A DNA stretch of 64,000 nucleotides, taken from the NCBI RefSeq assembly GCF_014257025.1, contig NZ_JACMSF010000009.1:142126-206125 (forward strand), written 5' to 3'. The notes under the pieces are model-generated. The model saw nothing but the letters and a program-made list of their open reading frames with translations. It made no database searches and had not been told where the DNA came from. Shown in pieces: positions 51,065-58,828 of this stretch. The DNA is from Streptomyces cupreus (GTDB lineage Bacteria; Actinomycetota; Actinomycetes; Streptomycetales; Streptomycetaceae). Within the stretch, counting starts at the first letter, position 1. Every line of letters begins with the position of its first letter. A program made the position numbers and the translations under genes.

Positions 51065-51895
51065 TTGGCAGCAGATATCACCGGAACAGCGGAGATCCGG
51101 AGCGCCCTGGTCCGGCTGCGGCGCTCGACCGGGCTCCCGGTCGCGTTCGGCGGTCTGGTGGAGTCCGCACGCCCGCAGATGCTCATCAGCGAGCTCAACG
51201 GCACCGCCACGCACTCGCTGAGCCGGCTCGCCGTGACCTCCGGCACCGGCCTCGGCGGCCGCGCGGTCGCGCTGGCCCGCCCCTGCGCGGTGACGGACTA
51301 CTCCTCCTCCCGGCAGATCAGCCACGAGTACGACACCGCCGTCGCCGCCGAGGGCCTGCGCTCGGTCCTCGCGGTCCCGGTCGTGGTACGACGCCGGGTG
51401 CGCGGAGTCCTCTACGGCGCCCTGCGCACCCCCCAGCCGCTCGGCGACCGCACGCTGACCGCGGCCGTGAACGCGGCGCGGGACGTGGAACAGGCACTGG
51501 TCGTCCAGGAGTCGGCGCGCGAGCTGCTGGACGCGGCGCGGCCGGAGCCGGAGCGGCGCGGTGACGGGGCCGCGTGGGAGCAGGTGCGCGAGGCGCACGC
51601 CGCGCTGCGGGCACTGGCCCCGCGGATCGCGGATCCTGGGTTGCGTTCGGAGCTGCTGGAGGTGTGTGGGCTGCTGACGTCCGAGGGGCCGACGGAGGGG
51701 GTTTTTCTCACGCCCCGCGAGCTGGATGTGCTGGCGTGTGTGGCCGCGGGCGCCACCAACGCGGTCGCCGCCGAGCGTCTTGGCCTGCGGCCGGAGACGG
51801 TGAAGGGGTATCTGCGCTCGGCGATGCGCAGGCTCGGCGCGCACACCCGGGGGCAGGCCGTGGTCGAGGCGCGCCGGGCGGGGCTGCTTCCGTAG
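51065..51895 (+). CDS. GAF-domain LuxR-type regulator
   Basis: A 276-residue regulator. Residues about 10-150 form a GAF domain (GLPVAFGGLVESARPQML, ALARPCAVTDYSSSRQISHEYDTAV, LRSVLAVPVVVRRRVRGVLYGALR); a helical linker follows and the C-terminal LuxR HTH is LTPRELDVLACVAAGATNAVAAERLGLRPETVKGYLRSAM. The only reasonable in-frame start is a TTG at 51065 behind GGAAGGGCGG; ATG and GTG codons nearby are out of frame. It is divergent from the acyl-CoA synthetase operon and probably controls it. Confidence 0.87.
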   Translation: MAADITGTAEIRSALVRLRRSTGLPVAFGGLVESARPQMLISELNGTATHSLSRLAVTSGTGLGGRAVALARPCAVTDYSSSRQISHEYDTAVAAEGLRSVLAVPVVVRRRVRGVLYGALRTPQPLGDRTLTAAVNAARDVEQALVVQESARELLDAARPEPERRGDGAAWEQVREAHAALRALAPRIADPGLRSELLEVCGLLTSEGPTEGVFLTPRELDVLACVAAGATNAVAAERLGLRPETVKGYLRSAMRRLGAHTRGQAVVEARRAGLLP

Positions 51896-52056
51896 CGGGC
51901 CCGGGGGCCGTCCTGGCAGTCGCGCTCCCATTCATTCATCCGCGCCATGAATTTCCCTATGCTCCCGGGCTGTTATTTCCCTCACCCGGCGGGCCCTCCG
52001 AAATTCAAAGACCCATTGCCTAATATTGGCCAGGACACGACACACGGAGGGGAGCG

Positions 52057-55000
52057 GTGACCGTGCCACGGGACTTCACGGAGCCTGCCAGATCCCGCCC
52101 CGACCTGGTCATCGGCCGGGACGAGCCGTTCACGGCCGCGCGTGAGCAGCTCGCCCGGGGCGGCAGCGTCCTGCTCCACGGGCCCGCCGGAATAGGAAAG
52201 TCGACCGTCCTGCGGGCATTGGCCTCGGAATACGGCGCAGCGGCACGGACCGTGTTGCGCTGCTCGGCGACCGAGTCCGAATCCCATCTCCCCTTCCTCG
52301 CCCTCGCCGACCTCCTCGGCCTGGTCCTCGACGATGTCTGCGACAAGCTGCCCGCCGCCCAGCGCACCGCCCTGGAGTCGGCGCTCACCGGCCGCGGCGA
52401 GTCCACCCTCCAGCGTGACGGACTCGCCCTGCGCCTGGCCGTCCTGTCCACCCTGCGCGCGCTCGCCGCCGAGGGCCCCGTGCTGATCGTCGCCGACGAC
52501 CTCCAGTGGCTGGACCCGGCCAGCGCCGAACTCCTCGGCTTCGCCGCCCGCCGCCTCGGCGACACCCCCGTGCGGATGGTCTGCGCCGCCCGGACCCAGG
52601 ACGAGGAGTACGACCGGCATCTACGCGCGTCCCCGCCGGACACCCTCGCCCTCAGGCTCGGCCCCCTCTCCCGCACCCAGGTGGCCGCCCTGCTCGACCA
52701 CCGCGGCTACACCGGCCTGTCCCGCTCCACGGTCCGCGACATCCACCGCACCAGCGGCGGCAACCCGCTCTTCGCCCTGGAGCTCGGCCGTGCGCTCGCC
52801 GAGAACCCCACCCCGCCCCGGCCGGGCGAGCCGCTGCCGGTGCCGACCTCGCTGCGCGCCCTGGTGCTCAACCGCCTGGAGATGCTCTCGCCCGACGCCC
52901 GCCACACCCTCCTCGTGGCCAGCGCCGGCGCCCGCCCCACCCTGGCCACCCTGCACGCGGCTGGCCGGACCGACGCCGAGGCGGAGACCGCCCGGGCAGC
53001 CGAACTCGGGCTGCTCGCCACGGAGTCGGAGGGCCCCGCCGTACGCTTCGCGCATCCGCTGATCTCGGCGGCGCTGTACGCGGAGGCGCCCGCGCAGGAG
53101 CGGCGGGCCGCGCATGCCGCGCTGTCCACGGCCGCCTCGGACCCCATCGAGCGGGCCCGGCATCTGGCGCTGGCGACCACCGGCACGGATCCGGAGGTGG
53201 CCGCCTCGCTGGCGGAGGCCGCGGCGCTGGCCCGGGACCGCGGGGCGCCCTCGGTGGCCGCCTCGCTCGGCCGTCTTGCCGCCCGGCACACCCCCGCGGA
53301 GGGCGGAACGAGGCGGGTGCGGCAACCCGGCGACGACGCCGCCGGGGGCGCGGCCTCGGGGGAGGCGCGATCCCGGGCCCACGAGACCGGAGCGCCCTGG
53401 GGCGAAGCGGGTGCCATGGCCTACGACACCGGCGCGCCCTGGGGCGAAGCAGGTGCCATGGCCTACGACACCGGCACGCCCTCGGGGGAACCGCAGACCC
53501 AGGCCCACAACCCCGGTACGCCCTCGCGGGAACCACAGACCCACGCCCACAACACCGGAGCGCCCTCGCGGGAACCACAGACCCACGCCCACAACACCGG
53601 AGCGCCCTCGGGCGAAGCGCGTGGCGAGGTCCACGACACCGCCCCGGCCGAGCGGATACCCCCCAGCCGCCAGGACCTGCTGCTCCAGGCCGCCGAGGAC
53701 GCCATCACCGCCGGGGAGCTGGACCTCGCCCGGGACATCGCGCGCGAGGTGCTGTCCCGTTCGACGGTGCCGGCGGAGCGGGTGCGGGCCTGGATCGTAG
53801 TGATCGAGACCGCCGGCCATGCCATGACCGAGGTCGACGCCGTGTTCCCGCAGGCGCTGGCCGACGCGGGCGACGAACCGAGGCTGCTCGCCCTGATCCA
53901 CTACCAGCTGGCCTGGCGAGCGCTGCTGGTGGACGGCGACTTCGACCCGGCCAGGGAGGAGGCCGCCTACTCCGCGGAGCTGGCCGCGCGGGGCGGCGAC
54001 CGGTACACCGAACTGATGGCGCTCGCGTTCCGGGCGCAGATCGAGACCCTGATGGGCCACCCGGACGCGCCCGCGACGATCAAACGCGCGCTGCGTGAAC
54101 CCCAGGACCCGCGGGTGGCGTGCCATCACAACGGCGCCGGGTACGCCCGGTTCCGCTGGCTGGTGATGAGCGACCAGTTGCCCGAGGCCCGCGCCACCGT
54201 CACCGCGCTGCTGCGCGAGGTGCGGCGGCGCGGCTCGGTCGAGAGCGAGGTGCACTTCCTGCGCGGACTCGCCGAGACCGAGCTGCGCACCGGGCACTGC
54301 GCCCGCGCCCTCGACCTCGCCCGGGAGAGTCTGCGGCTGGCCCGGGACACCGGGATCGGCGAGGTGGCCTCGGCCGTGCTGACCTCGCTCGCGGAGGCCG
54401 CGGGCGGCGAGGTGGACCGGGCGCTGGCGCTGGCCCGGGAGGCGCTCGACCACGCCGAGCAGGACGGCGACCAGATGTATGTCTCCCGCGCCCTGGCCGC
54501 CCTCGGCCATGCCCAACTGGTGGCCGGGGACGCGCCGGCGGCGGTCGCCTCGCTGCGCCGGGTGCGCGAGCTGGAGCAGGGCCTCGGCATCACCGACCCG
54601 GCGCGCGGACGCTGGCACGGCGATCTCGCCGAGGCACTGGTCCGCATCGGCGAGACCGAGGAGGCGCAGGACGTCATCGACACGGCACGTGCCCGCGCCC
54701 TGCGTCTTGGCCGAGAGAGCGTGCTCGCGGTGCTGGACCGCGCCGAGGCCCTGGTGCGCGCGGCGCGTGGCGAACGCGAGGCCGCCGCCGACCGGTTGAC
54801 GTCGGTGCAGGACCGGCTCGCCAAGCTCGGCTACGGCCTGGAGGAGGCGAGGGCCGCCTTCGCGGTGGCCGCGCTGCGCACGCGCAGGCCGGGTCCGACG
54901 TCGTACGACGAGGCCGCTCGGCTGTTCCGGCGCTGCCGGGCGCTGCCGTGGCTGCGTCAGGTGGAGGCGGCCGCAACGGCGCCCGCCGCCGAACCGGCGC

Positions 55001-55221
55001 CCGCTCCGGCCGCAGCCCTCGACGCGCTGGACTCCCTCGCCTCGATGGAGCGTCAGGTCGCGGCGCTGGTCATGGAGGGCGCGACGAACCGCGAGATAGC
55101 GGCGCGGCTGTTCATCAGCGTCAAGACCGTCGAGGCGACCCTGACCCGGGTCTATCGCAAGCTGGGGATCCGATCGCGCGTCGACATCGTCAGACTGGCG
55201 GCGGGCCGTTCCGGCAACTGA
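52057..55221 (+). CDS. LAL-type (large ATP-binding LuxR) regulator with tandem repeats
   Basis: A 1054-residue MalT-like regulator. The N-terminal AAA domain has VIGRDEPF, Walker A GPAGIGKST and Walker B VLIVADDLQWLD; a large helical TPR-like middle follows; and the C-terminal LuxR HTH reads ASMERQVAALVMEGATNREIAARLFISVKTVEATLTRVYRKLG. At residues about 430-528 there is an array of 14-residue repeats such as TGAPSREPQTHAHN, encoded by 42-bp units, a low-complexity insertion in the linker. The GTG at 52057 follows GGAGGGGAG. LAL proteins often act on a neighbouring gene; the secreted trypsin 220 bases downstream is a candidate target. Confidence 0.92.
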   Translation: MTVPRDFTEPARSRPDLVIGRDEPFTAAREQLARGGSVLLHGPAGIGKSTVLRALASEYGAAARTVLRCSATESESHLPFLALADLLGLVLDDVCDKLPAAQRTALESALTGRGESTLQRDGLALRLAVLSTLRALAAEGPVLIVADDLQWLDPASAELLGFAARRLGDTPVRMVCAARTQDEEYDRHLRASPPDTLALRLGPLSRTQVAALLDHRGYTGLSRSTVRDIHRTSGGNPLFALELGRALAENPTPPRPGEPLPVPTSLRALVLNRLEMLSPDARHTLLVASAGARPTLATLHAAGRTDAEAETARAAELGLLATESEGPAVRFAHPLISAALYAEAPAQERRAAHAALSTAASDPIERARHLALATTGTDPEVAASLAEAAALARDRGAPSVAASLGRLAARHTPAEGGTRRVRQPGDDAAGGAASGEARSRAHETGAPWGEAGAMAYDTGAPWGEAGAMAYDTGTPSGEPQTQAHNPGTPSREPQTHAHNTGAPSREPQTHAHNTGAPSGEARGEVHDTAPAERIPPSRQDLLLQAAEDAITAGELDLARDIAREVLSRSTVPAERVRAWIVVIETAGHAMTEVDAVFPQALADAGDEPRLLALIHYQLAWRALLVDGDFDPAREEAAYSAELAARGGDRYTELMALAFRAQIETLMGHPDAPATIKRALREPQDPRVACHHNGAGYARFRWLVMSDQLPEARATVTALLREVRRRGSVESEVHFLRGLAETELRTGHCARALDLARESLRLARDTGIGEVASAVLTSLAEAAGGEVDRALALAREALDHAEQDGDQMYVSRALAALGHAQLVAGDAPAAVASLRRVRELEQGLGITDPARGRWHGDLAEALVRIGETEEAQDVIDTARARALRLGRESVLAVLDRAEALVRAARGEREAAADRLTSVQDRLAKLGYGLEEARAAFAVAALRTRRPGPTSYDEAARLFRRCRALPWLRQVEAAATAPAAEPAPAPAAALDALDSLASMERQVAALVMEGATNREIAARLFISVKTVEATLTRVYRKLGIRSRVDIVRLAAGRSGN
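53345..53638 (+). repeat. 42-bp tandem repeat array inside the LAL gene
   Basis: The motif CCGG-x-x-CGCCC recurs at 53387, 53429, 53471, 53513, 53555, 53597 and 53639, each exactly 42 bases on, giving six full units plus a degenerate one before them. The units around 53520-53600 are nearly identical; outer ones are more diverged. Each encodes 14 residues, so copy-number change keeps frame. Confidence 0.95.
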
Positions 55222-55274
55222 GACCCCGCGCGATTCACCGGCAGCGGGGGTTTGACGGGGGCCGACCGAGGGTT

Positions 55275-55388
55275 TTCCCTCCCCAACTCCCTTAGGGGGT
55301 TCCCTCATTGGGAAGGGGATCCGCGGGTTCTAGCGTAGGGGCGTGCCGCTCGCCCGGGCACACGGGGGTCTGTCCCGAGACCCCCGTG
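55275..55388 (+). promoter_or_regulatory. Upstream region of the secreted trypsin: repeats, -10 and leader hairpin
   Basis: TTCCCTC occurs at 55275 and 55300, the second as part of the inverted repeat TTCCC-N5-GGGAA (55300-55314). A -10-like TAGCGT is at 55331. Downstream, CACGGGGGTCT and AGACCCCCGTG (55361-55388) form a perfect 11-base hairpin that would lie in the mRNA leader, or else terminate the LAL transcript. Possible LAL or other regulator site. Confidence 0.45.
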
Positions 55389-55441
55389 CTTCACCCCCCA
55401 CACCCGCGCGACCCCCCACCGGCAACCCAATGAGGAGACTC

Positions 55442-56236
55442 ATGTTCGGGCTCACCCGTGCCAAGAAGACCGCCACCGCGCTCGCGGCCACCGCCGCAGC
55501 GGCGGCCACCGCGCTGATCGGCGTCTCCCCCACCGCCGTCGCCGCTCCCCAGCCCATCGTGGGCGGCTCGACGACCACCACCACGTCGTACCCGTTCATG
55601 ATGCAGATCACGGACTCCTCGCAGAACCAGTTCTGCGGCGGCACCCTCGTCTCGGCCACCAAGGTCGTCACCGCGGCCCACTGCATGGTCGGCGAGACCA
55701 CCAGCAGCGTCAGAGTCGTCGGCGGCCGCACCTACCGCAACGGCACCAACGGCACGGTCAGCCGGGTCAGCAAGATCTGGATCCACCCGAGCTACACGGA
55801 CGCCACCAACGGCGACGACGTGGCGGTGCTGACGCTGTCGACGTCGATGCCGTACACCACGGCGCCCTACGTCTCCTCCTCGCAGACGGGCGTGTACGCG
55901 GCCGGCACCACCGCGCGCATCCTCGGCTGGGGCACCACCTCCGCGGGCGGCAGCTCCTCCAACCAGCTGCGCACGGCGACCGTGCCGATCGTGTCCAACT
56001 CCAGCTGTGCGAGCTCCTACGGTTCGGACTTCATCGCGTCCGACATGGTCTGCGCCGGATACACCTCCGGCGGCGTTGACACCTGCCAGGGCGACAGCGG
56101 CGGTCCCCTGCTCGTCGGGGGCGTCCTGGCAGGGATCACTTCCTGGGGCGAGGGCTGTGCGGCGGCCGGTTACCCGGGCGTCTACACCCGGCTGACCACC
56201 TTCTCCAGCCTGGTGACCGCGCAGGTCAACTCGTGA
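55442..56236 (+). CDS. Secreted trypsin-like serine protease
   Basis: A 264-residue S1 protease related to Streptomyces trypsins. Signal peptide about 1-35, then a very short propeptide and the mature start IVGGSTTTT (Ile39). Catalytic triad H80 (VVTAAHC), D126 (GDDVAVL) and S219 (CQGDSGGPL); D213 at the S1 pocket predicts cleavage after Lys or Arg. Six Cys fit three disulphides. I chose the ATG at 55442, close to GAGGAG; an ATG at 55430 in frame overlaps that site. It lies downstream of the LAL regulator and is closed by a 16-base terminator. Confidence 0.93.
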   Translation: MFGLTRAKKTATALAATAAAAATALIGVSPTAVAAPQPIVGGSTTTTTSYPFMMQITDSSQNQFCGGTLVSATKVVTAAHCMVGETTSSVRVVGGRTYRNGTNGTVSRVSKIWIHPSYTDATNGDDVAVLTLSTSMPYTTAPYVSSSQTGVYAAGTTARILGWGTTSAGGSSSNQLRTATVPIVSNSSCASSYGSDFIASDMVCAGYTSGGVDTCQGDSGGPLLVGGVLAGITSWGEGCAAAGYPGVYTRLTTFSSLVTAQVNS

Positions 56237-56275
56237 CCCGGAAGAACTCCTGAGTATCCCTCAGGTGCAGTACCA

Positions 56276-56316
56276 GGGGGCGTTGCGGGCCTCCACGAGC
56301 GGCCCGCAACGCCCCC
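56276..56316. terminator. Bidirectional terminator after the trypsin gene
   Basis: GGGGGCGTTGCGGGCC and GGCCCGCAACGCCCCC are perfect 16-base arms with a nine-base loop, between convergent genes. Confidence 0.92.
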
Positions 56317-56338
56317 GATCCATGTCCGGCGACAGGGC

Positions 56339-57445
56339 CTACGGCAGCACGGTCCCGAAGCGGATGTCGTACGACGACTCCGGGTGCATGACGTTCAGCA
56401 TGTACGCCCCCTCCTCGAGGACCTCGGCGCGCTGGGCCTTGGTGAGGTCGCCGAAGGGTTCGATGACGAGGGCGTCGGCGATGATGCGCCAGACGCCCGC
56501 GAGGAAGCCGTCGACGAGGAGCGGGCAGTAGACGGTGTTCGCCTGCCAGGTGCGGCCCCGGTTCGCGGGCGGGATCACCCGGGTGCGGTCCGCGTGGGAG
56601 AGCAGGACGTTGTCGAACTCGGGCAGGAAGCGGGGCGGCGCCGGGGTCTCGGGGTCGGGGCGCGGGGCGTCGGGGAGGTCGAAGAGTTCGACGCCGTTCT
56701 CGTCGCGGAAGGTGAGCAGCCGCGGGCGGAGCCGTTCGAAGGCGGGGCGCATCCGGGTCAGGCCGCACCAGGTCTGCATGTCCTTCACGGAGGCCGGGCC
56801 GAAGGCGGCGAGGTAGCGCAGGACGGTGGCGTCGGCGGACGCGGCGGGCTCTTGGGGGCGGCCCAGCCAGTGCTCGACGGTGGTCAGGGAGACCTGGGCG
56901 CTCTTTCCCCACAGCCCACGCGGGGTGACCTGGACCAGCGGCAGCTTGCAGCGGGCGGCGATGGCCAGGGACTGCGGGTCGGCGTCCGGCCACTCGGCGC
57001 TCAGCGCCTCGCGCAGGTGCTTCATGGTGCGCGGCGCCTCCTCGACGAGGCCGCGGGCGAGGGTGGCGAGCCGGTCCAGGTCGACGCCGACGAGCCCGTC
57101 GCGGAAGTAGTTGATCTCGCGGTCCCGGGCGGGCTGCACCAGGGGCCGCAAGGTGAGGCTGTCGTCGGCGGTGTGCAGGTGGATGGTCGAGCGCATGGTG
57201 ACGATCCGCACGGTCTCGCGCCGCTCCAGCAGCCCGGCAAGCTCCTCGGTCGTGAAGTTGTCGAGGCGGGCGGCGAGCGCGTAGTACGGCGGCTTGACCT
57301 CCTGGGCCTGGAGTCCGACCAGATGCTCCACGGCCGCCTTCGCGGACATCGGGGCGCGGCGCAGCAGCAGTTGCCGGTCGAGGGTCGCGCGGTTGAGGGC
57401 GCGGGTGCCGAGAACGGGGCCCTGGGTGGTCGTCGTCTTCGTCAT
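56339..57445 (-). CDS. AlkZ-like DNA glycosylase (winged-helix HTH_42 family)
   Basis: A 368-residue protein of the HTH_42 family that includes the DNA crosslink glycosylases AlkZ and AlkX/YcaQ. Near the N-terminus VEHLVGLQAQEVKPPYYALAARL contains QAQ, the Q-x-Q motif that marks AlkZ-type enzymes as against Q-x-D in AlkX. MRSTIHLHTADD and FLPEFDNVLLSHADRTRV are other conserved blocks. AlkZ unhooks azinomycin crosslinks; the paralogues are common in streptomycetes, so a housekeeping or self-resistance role is open. The ATG at 57445 has a short GGAGC before it. Divergent from corA. Confidence 0.82.
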   Translation of the reverse strand: MTKTTTTQGPVLGTRALNRATLDRQLLLRRAPMSAKAAVEHLVGLQAQEVKPPYYALAARLDNFTTEELAGLLERRETVRIVTMRSTIHLHTADDSLTLRPLVQPARDREINYFRDGLVGVDLDRLATLARGLVEEAPRTMKHLREALSAEWPDADPQSLAIAARCKLPLVQVTPRGLWGKSAQVSLTTVEHWLGRPQEPAASADATVLRYLAAFGPASVKDMQTWCGLTRMRPAFERLRPRLLTFRDENGVELFDLPDAPRPDPETPAPPRFLPEFDNVLLSHADRTRVIPPANRGRTWQANTVYCPLLVDGFLAGVWRIIADALVIEPFGDLTKAQRAEVLEEGAYMLNVMHPESSYDIRFGTVLP

Positions 57446-57498
57446 GCTCCGCACGGTAGTAGGGCTTGCGGACAGATACGGACCGCAATTCCGGATCG

Positions 57499-57538
57499 CC
57501 ATGTGGTGCGCCCCGTATCCATGTGGTGTGCCCCGTAT
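57499..57538. repeat. 20-bp direct repeat upstream of corA
   Basis: CCATGTGGTGCGCCCCGTAT is followed directly by a copy differing at one base (C to T, 57519-57538). It lies in the 136-base divergent region between the glycosylase and corA and could be a regulatory site or a simple duplication. Confidence 0.6.
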
Positions 57539-57581
57539 ACCCTGCGACGAGATCACTGGCGTCGGCCGAGAGGCAGCCACG

Positions 57582-58712
57582 ATGTCGAAGAACAACCGGA
57601 AGTCCGTCTGGCGCCGCGCCCTGACGCCACCCGACGACCCACCACGGCCGACGCCGGAGCAGGCCGAGCCGCCCGCCCCCGAGACGGAACCCGCGAGCAT
57701 CGTCCAGGCCGCCCTGTACCGGGACGGAGTGCGCGTCTCCTCCCCCACCACCCTCGCCGAGACCTTCCGCGAGCTGCGCAAGGAGCCCTCCGGCATGGCC
57801 TGGATCGGCCTCGCCCGCCCGACGGAGTCCGAACTCCTCTCCCTGGCCGCCGAGTTCGATCTGCACCCGCTGTCCGTCGAGGACGCGATGGAGGCCCATC
57901 AGCGCCCGAAGCTGGAGCGCTACGGCGAGACGCTCTTCGTAGTCCTGCGCGCGGCCCGCTATCTGGACGCACCCGAGAAGGTCGACTTCGGCGAGCTGCA
58001 TGTCTTCGTCGGCCCGGACTTCGTGATCACGGTCCGGCATGGCGCGGCCCCCGATCTGTCGGCGGTCCGGCGCCGTATGGAGGAGACGCCCGAGCTGCTG
58101 AAGCTGGGCCCGGAGGCGGTGCTCTACGCGATCCTGGACGCGGTGGTCGACGGCTACGTCCCGGTCGTCGCGGGCGTCCAGAACGACGTCGACGAGATCG
58201 AGACGGAGGTCTTCCGCGGCGACCCGACGGTCTCCCGCCGTATCTACGAACTCTCCCGGGAAATGGTCGAGTTCCAGCGCGCCACCCGTCCCCTGGTCGG
58301 CATGCTGCACGGCCTGATGGCGGGCTTCGCGAAGTACGGCACGGACGAGGAGCTCCAGCGCTATCTCCGGGACGTCGCCGACCACGTCACCCACACCAGC
58401 GAGCGCGTCGACGGCTTCCGCCAGGCGCTCACCGACATCCTCACGGTGAACGCGACCCTGGTCACCCAGCAACAGAACGCGGAGATGCGGGCGTTGGCGG
58501 AGGCGGGATTCGAACAGAACGAGGAGATCAAGAAGATCTCCTCCTGGGCCGCCATTTTGTTCGCTCCGACGCTGGTCGGGACGGTCTACGGCATGAACTT
58601 CGAGCACATGCCGGAGTTGCACTGGGTGTTCGGCTACCCCCATGCAATTGCCCTGATGGCGGTTGTTTGTACGAATCTGTACGTCATCTTCAAGCGGCGC
58701 GACTGGCTCTGA
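57582..58712 (+). CDS. corA: CorA-family magnesium/cobalt transporter
   Basis: A 376-residue CorA-type channel. It has a Pro-rich cytoplasmic N-terminus, the CorA cytoplasmic domain (WIGLARPTESELLSLAAEFDLHPLSVEDAMEAHQRPKLE), a long helix and two C-terminal membrane helices separated by the YGMNFEHMPEL loop with the invariant GMN motif. Imports Mg2+ (or Co2+). ATG at 57582 follows GAGAGG. Ends with a basic RRDWL as usual. Confidence 0.94.
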   Translation: MSKNNRKSVWRRALTPPDDPPRPTPEQAEPPAPETEPASIVQAALYRDGVRVSSPTTLAETFRELRKEPSGMAWIGLARPTESELLSLAAEFDLHPLSVEDAMEAHQRPKLERYGETLFVVLRAARYLDAPEKVDFGELHVFVGPDFVITVRHGAAPDLSAVRRRMEETPELLKLGPEAVLYAILDAVVDGYVPVVAGVQNDVDEIETEVFRGDPTVSRRIYELSREMVEFQRATRPLVGMLHGLMAGFAKYGTDEELQRYLRDVADHVTHTSERVDGFRQALTDILTVNATLVTQQQNAEMRALAEAGFEQNEEIKKISSWAAILFAPTLVGTVYGMNFEHMPELHWVFGYPHAIALMAVVCTNLYVIFKRRDWL

Positions 58713-58769
58713 GCAATCACTGGCCGTGGGCGCTGGGGAGAATCTGACGGGACCGCGGCACACGCGCGT

Positions 58770-58806
58770 CGGGGACGCCTCCGCAGTTGGAACGGAGGCG
58801 TCCCCG
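58770..58806. terminator. Bidirectional terminator between corA and nuclease gene
   Basis: CGGGGACGCCTCC and GGAGGCGTCCCCG form a perfect 13-base stem with an 11-base loop between convergent genes. Confidence 0.92.
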
Positions 58807-58828
58807 AGGGCTGTGTGCGAGGGCGAGG

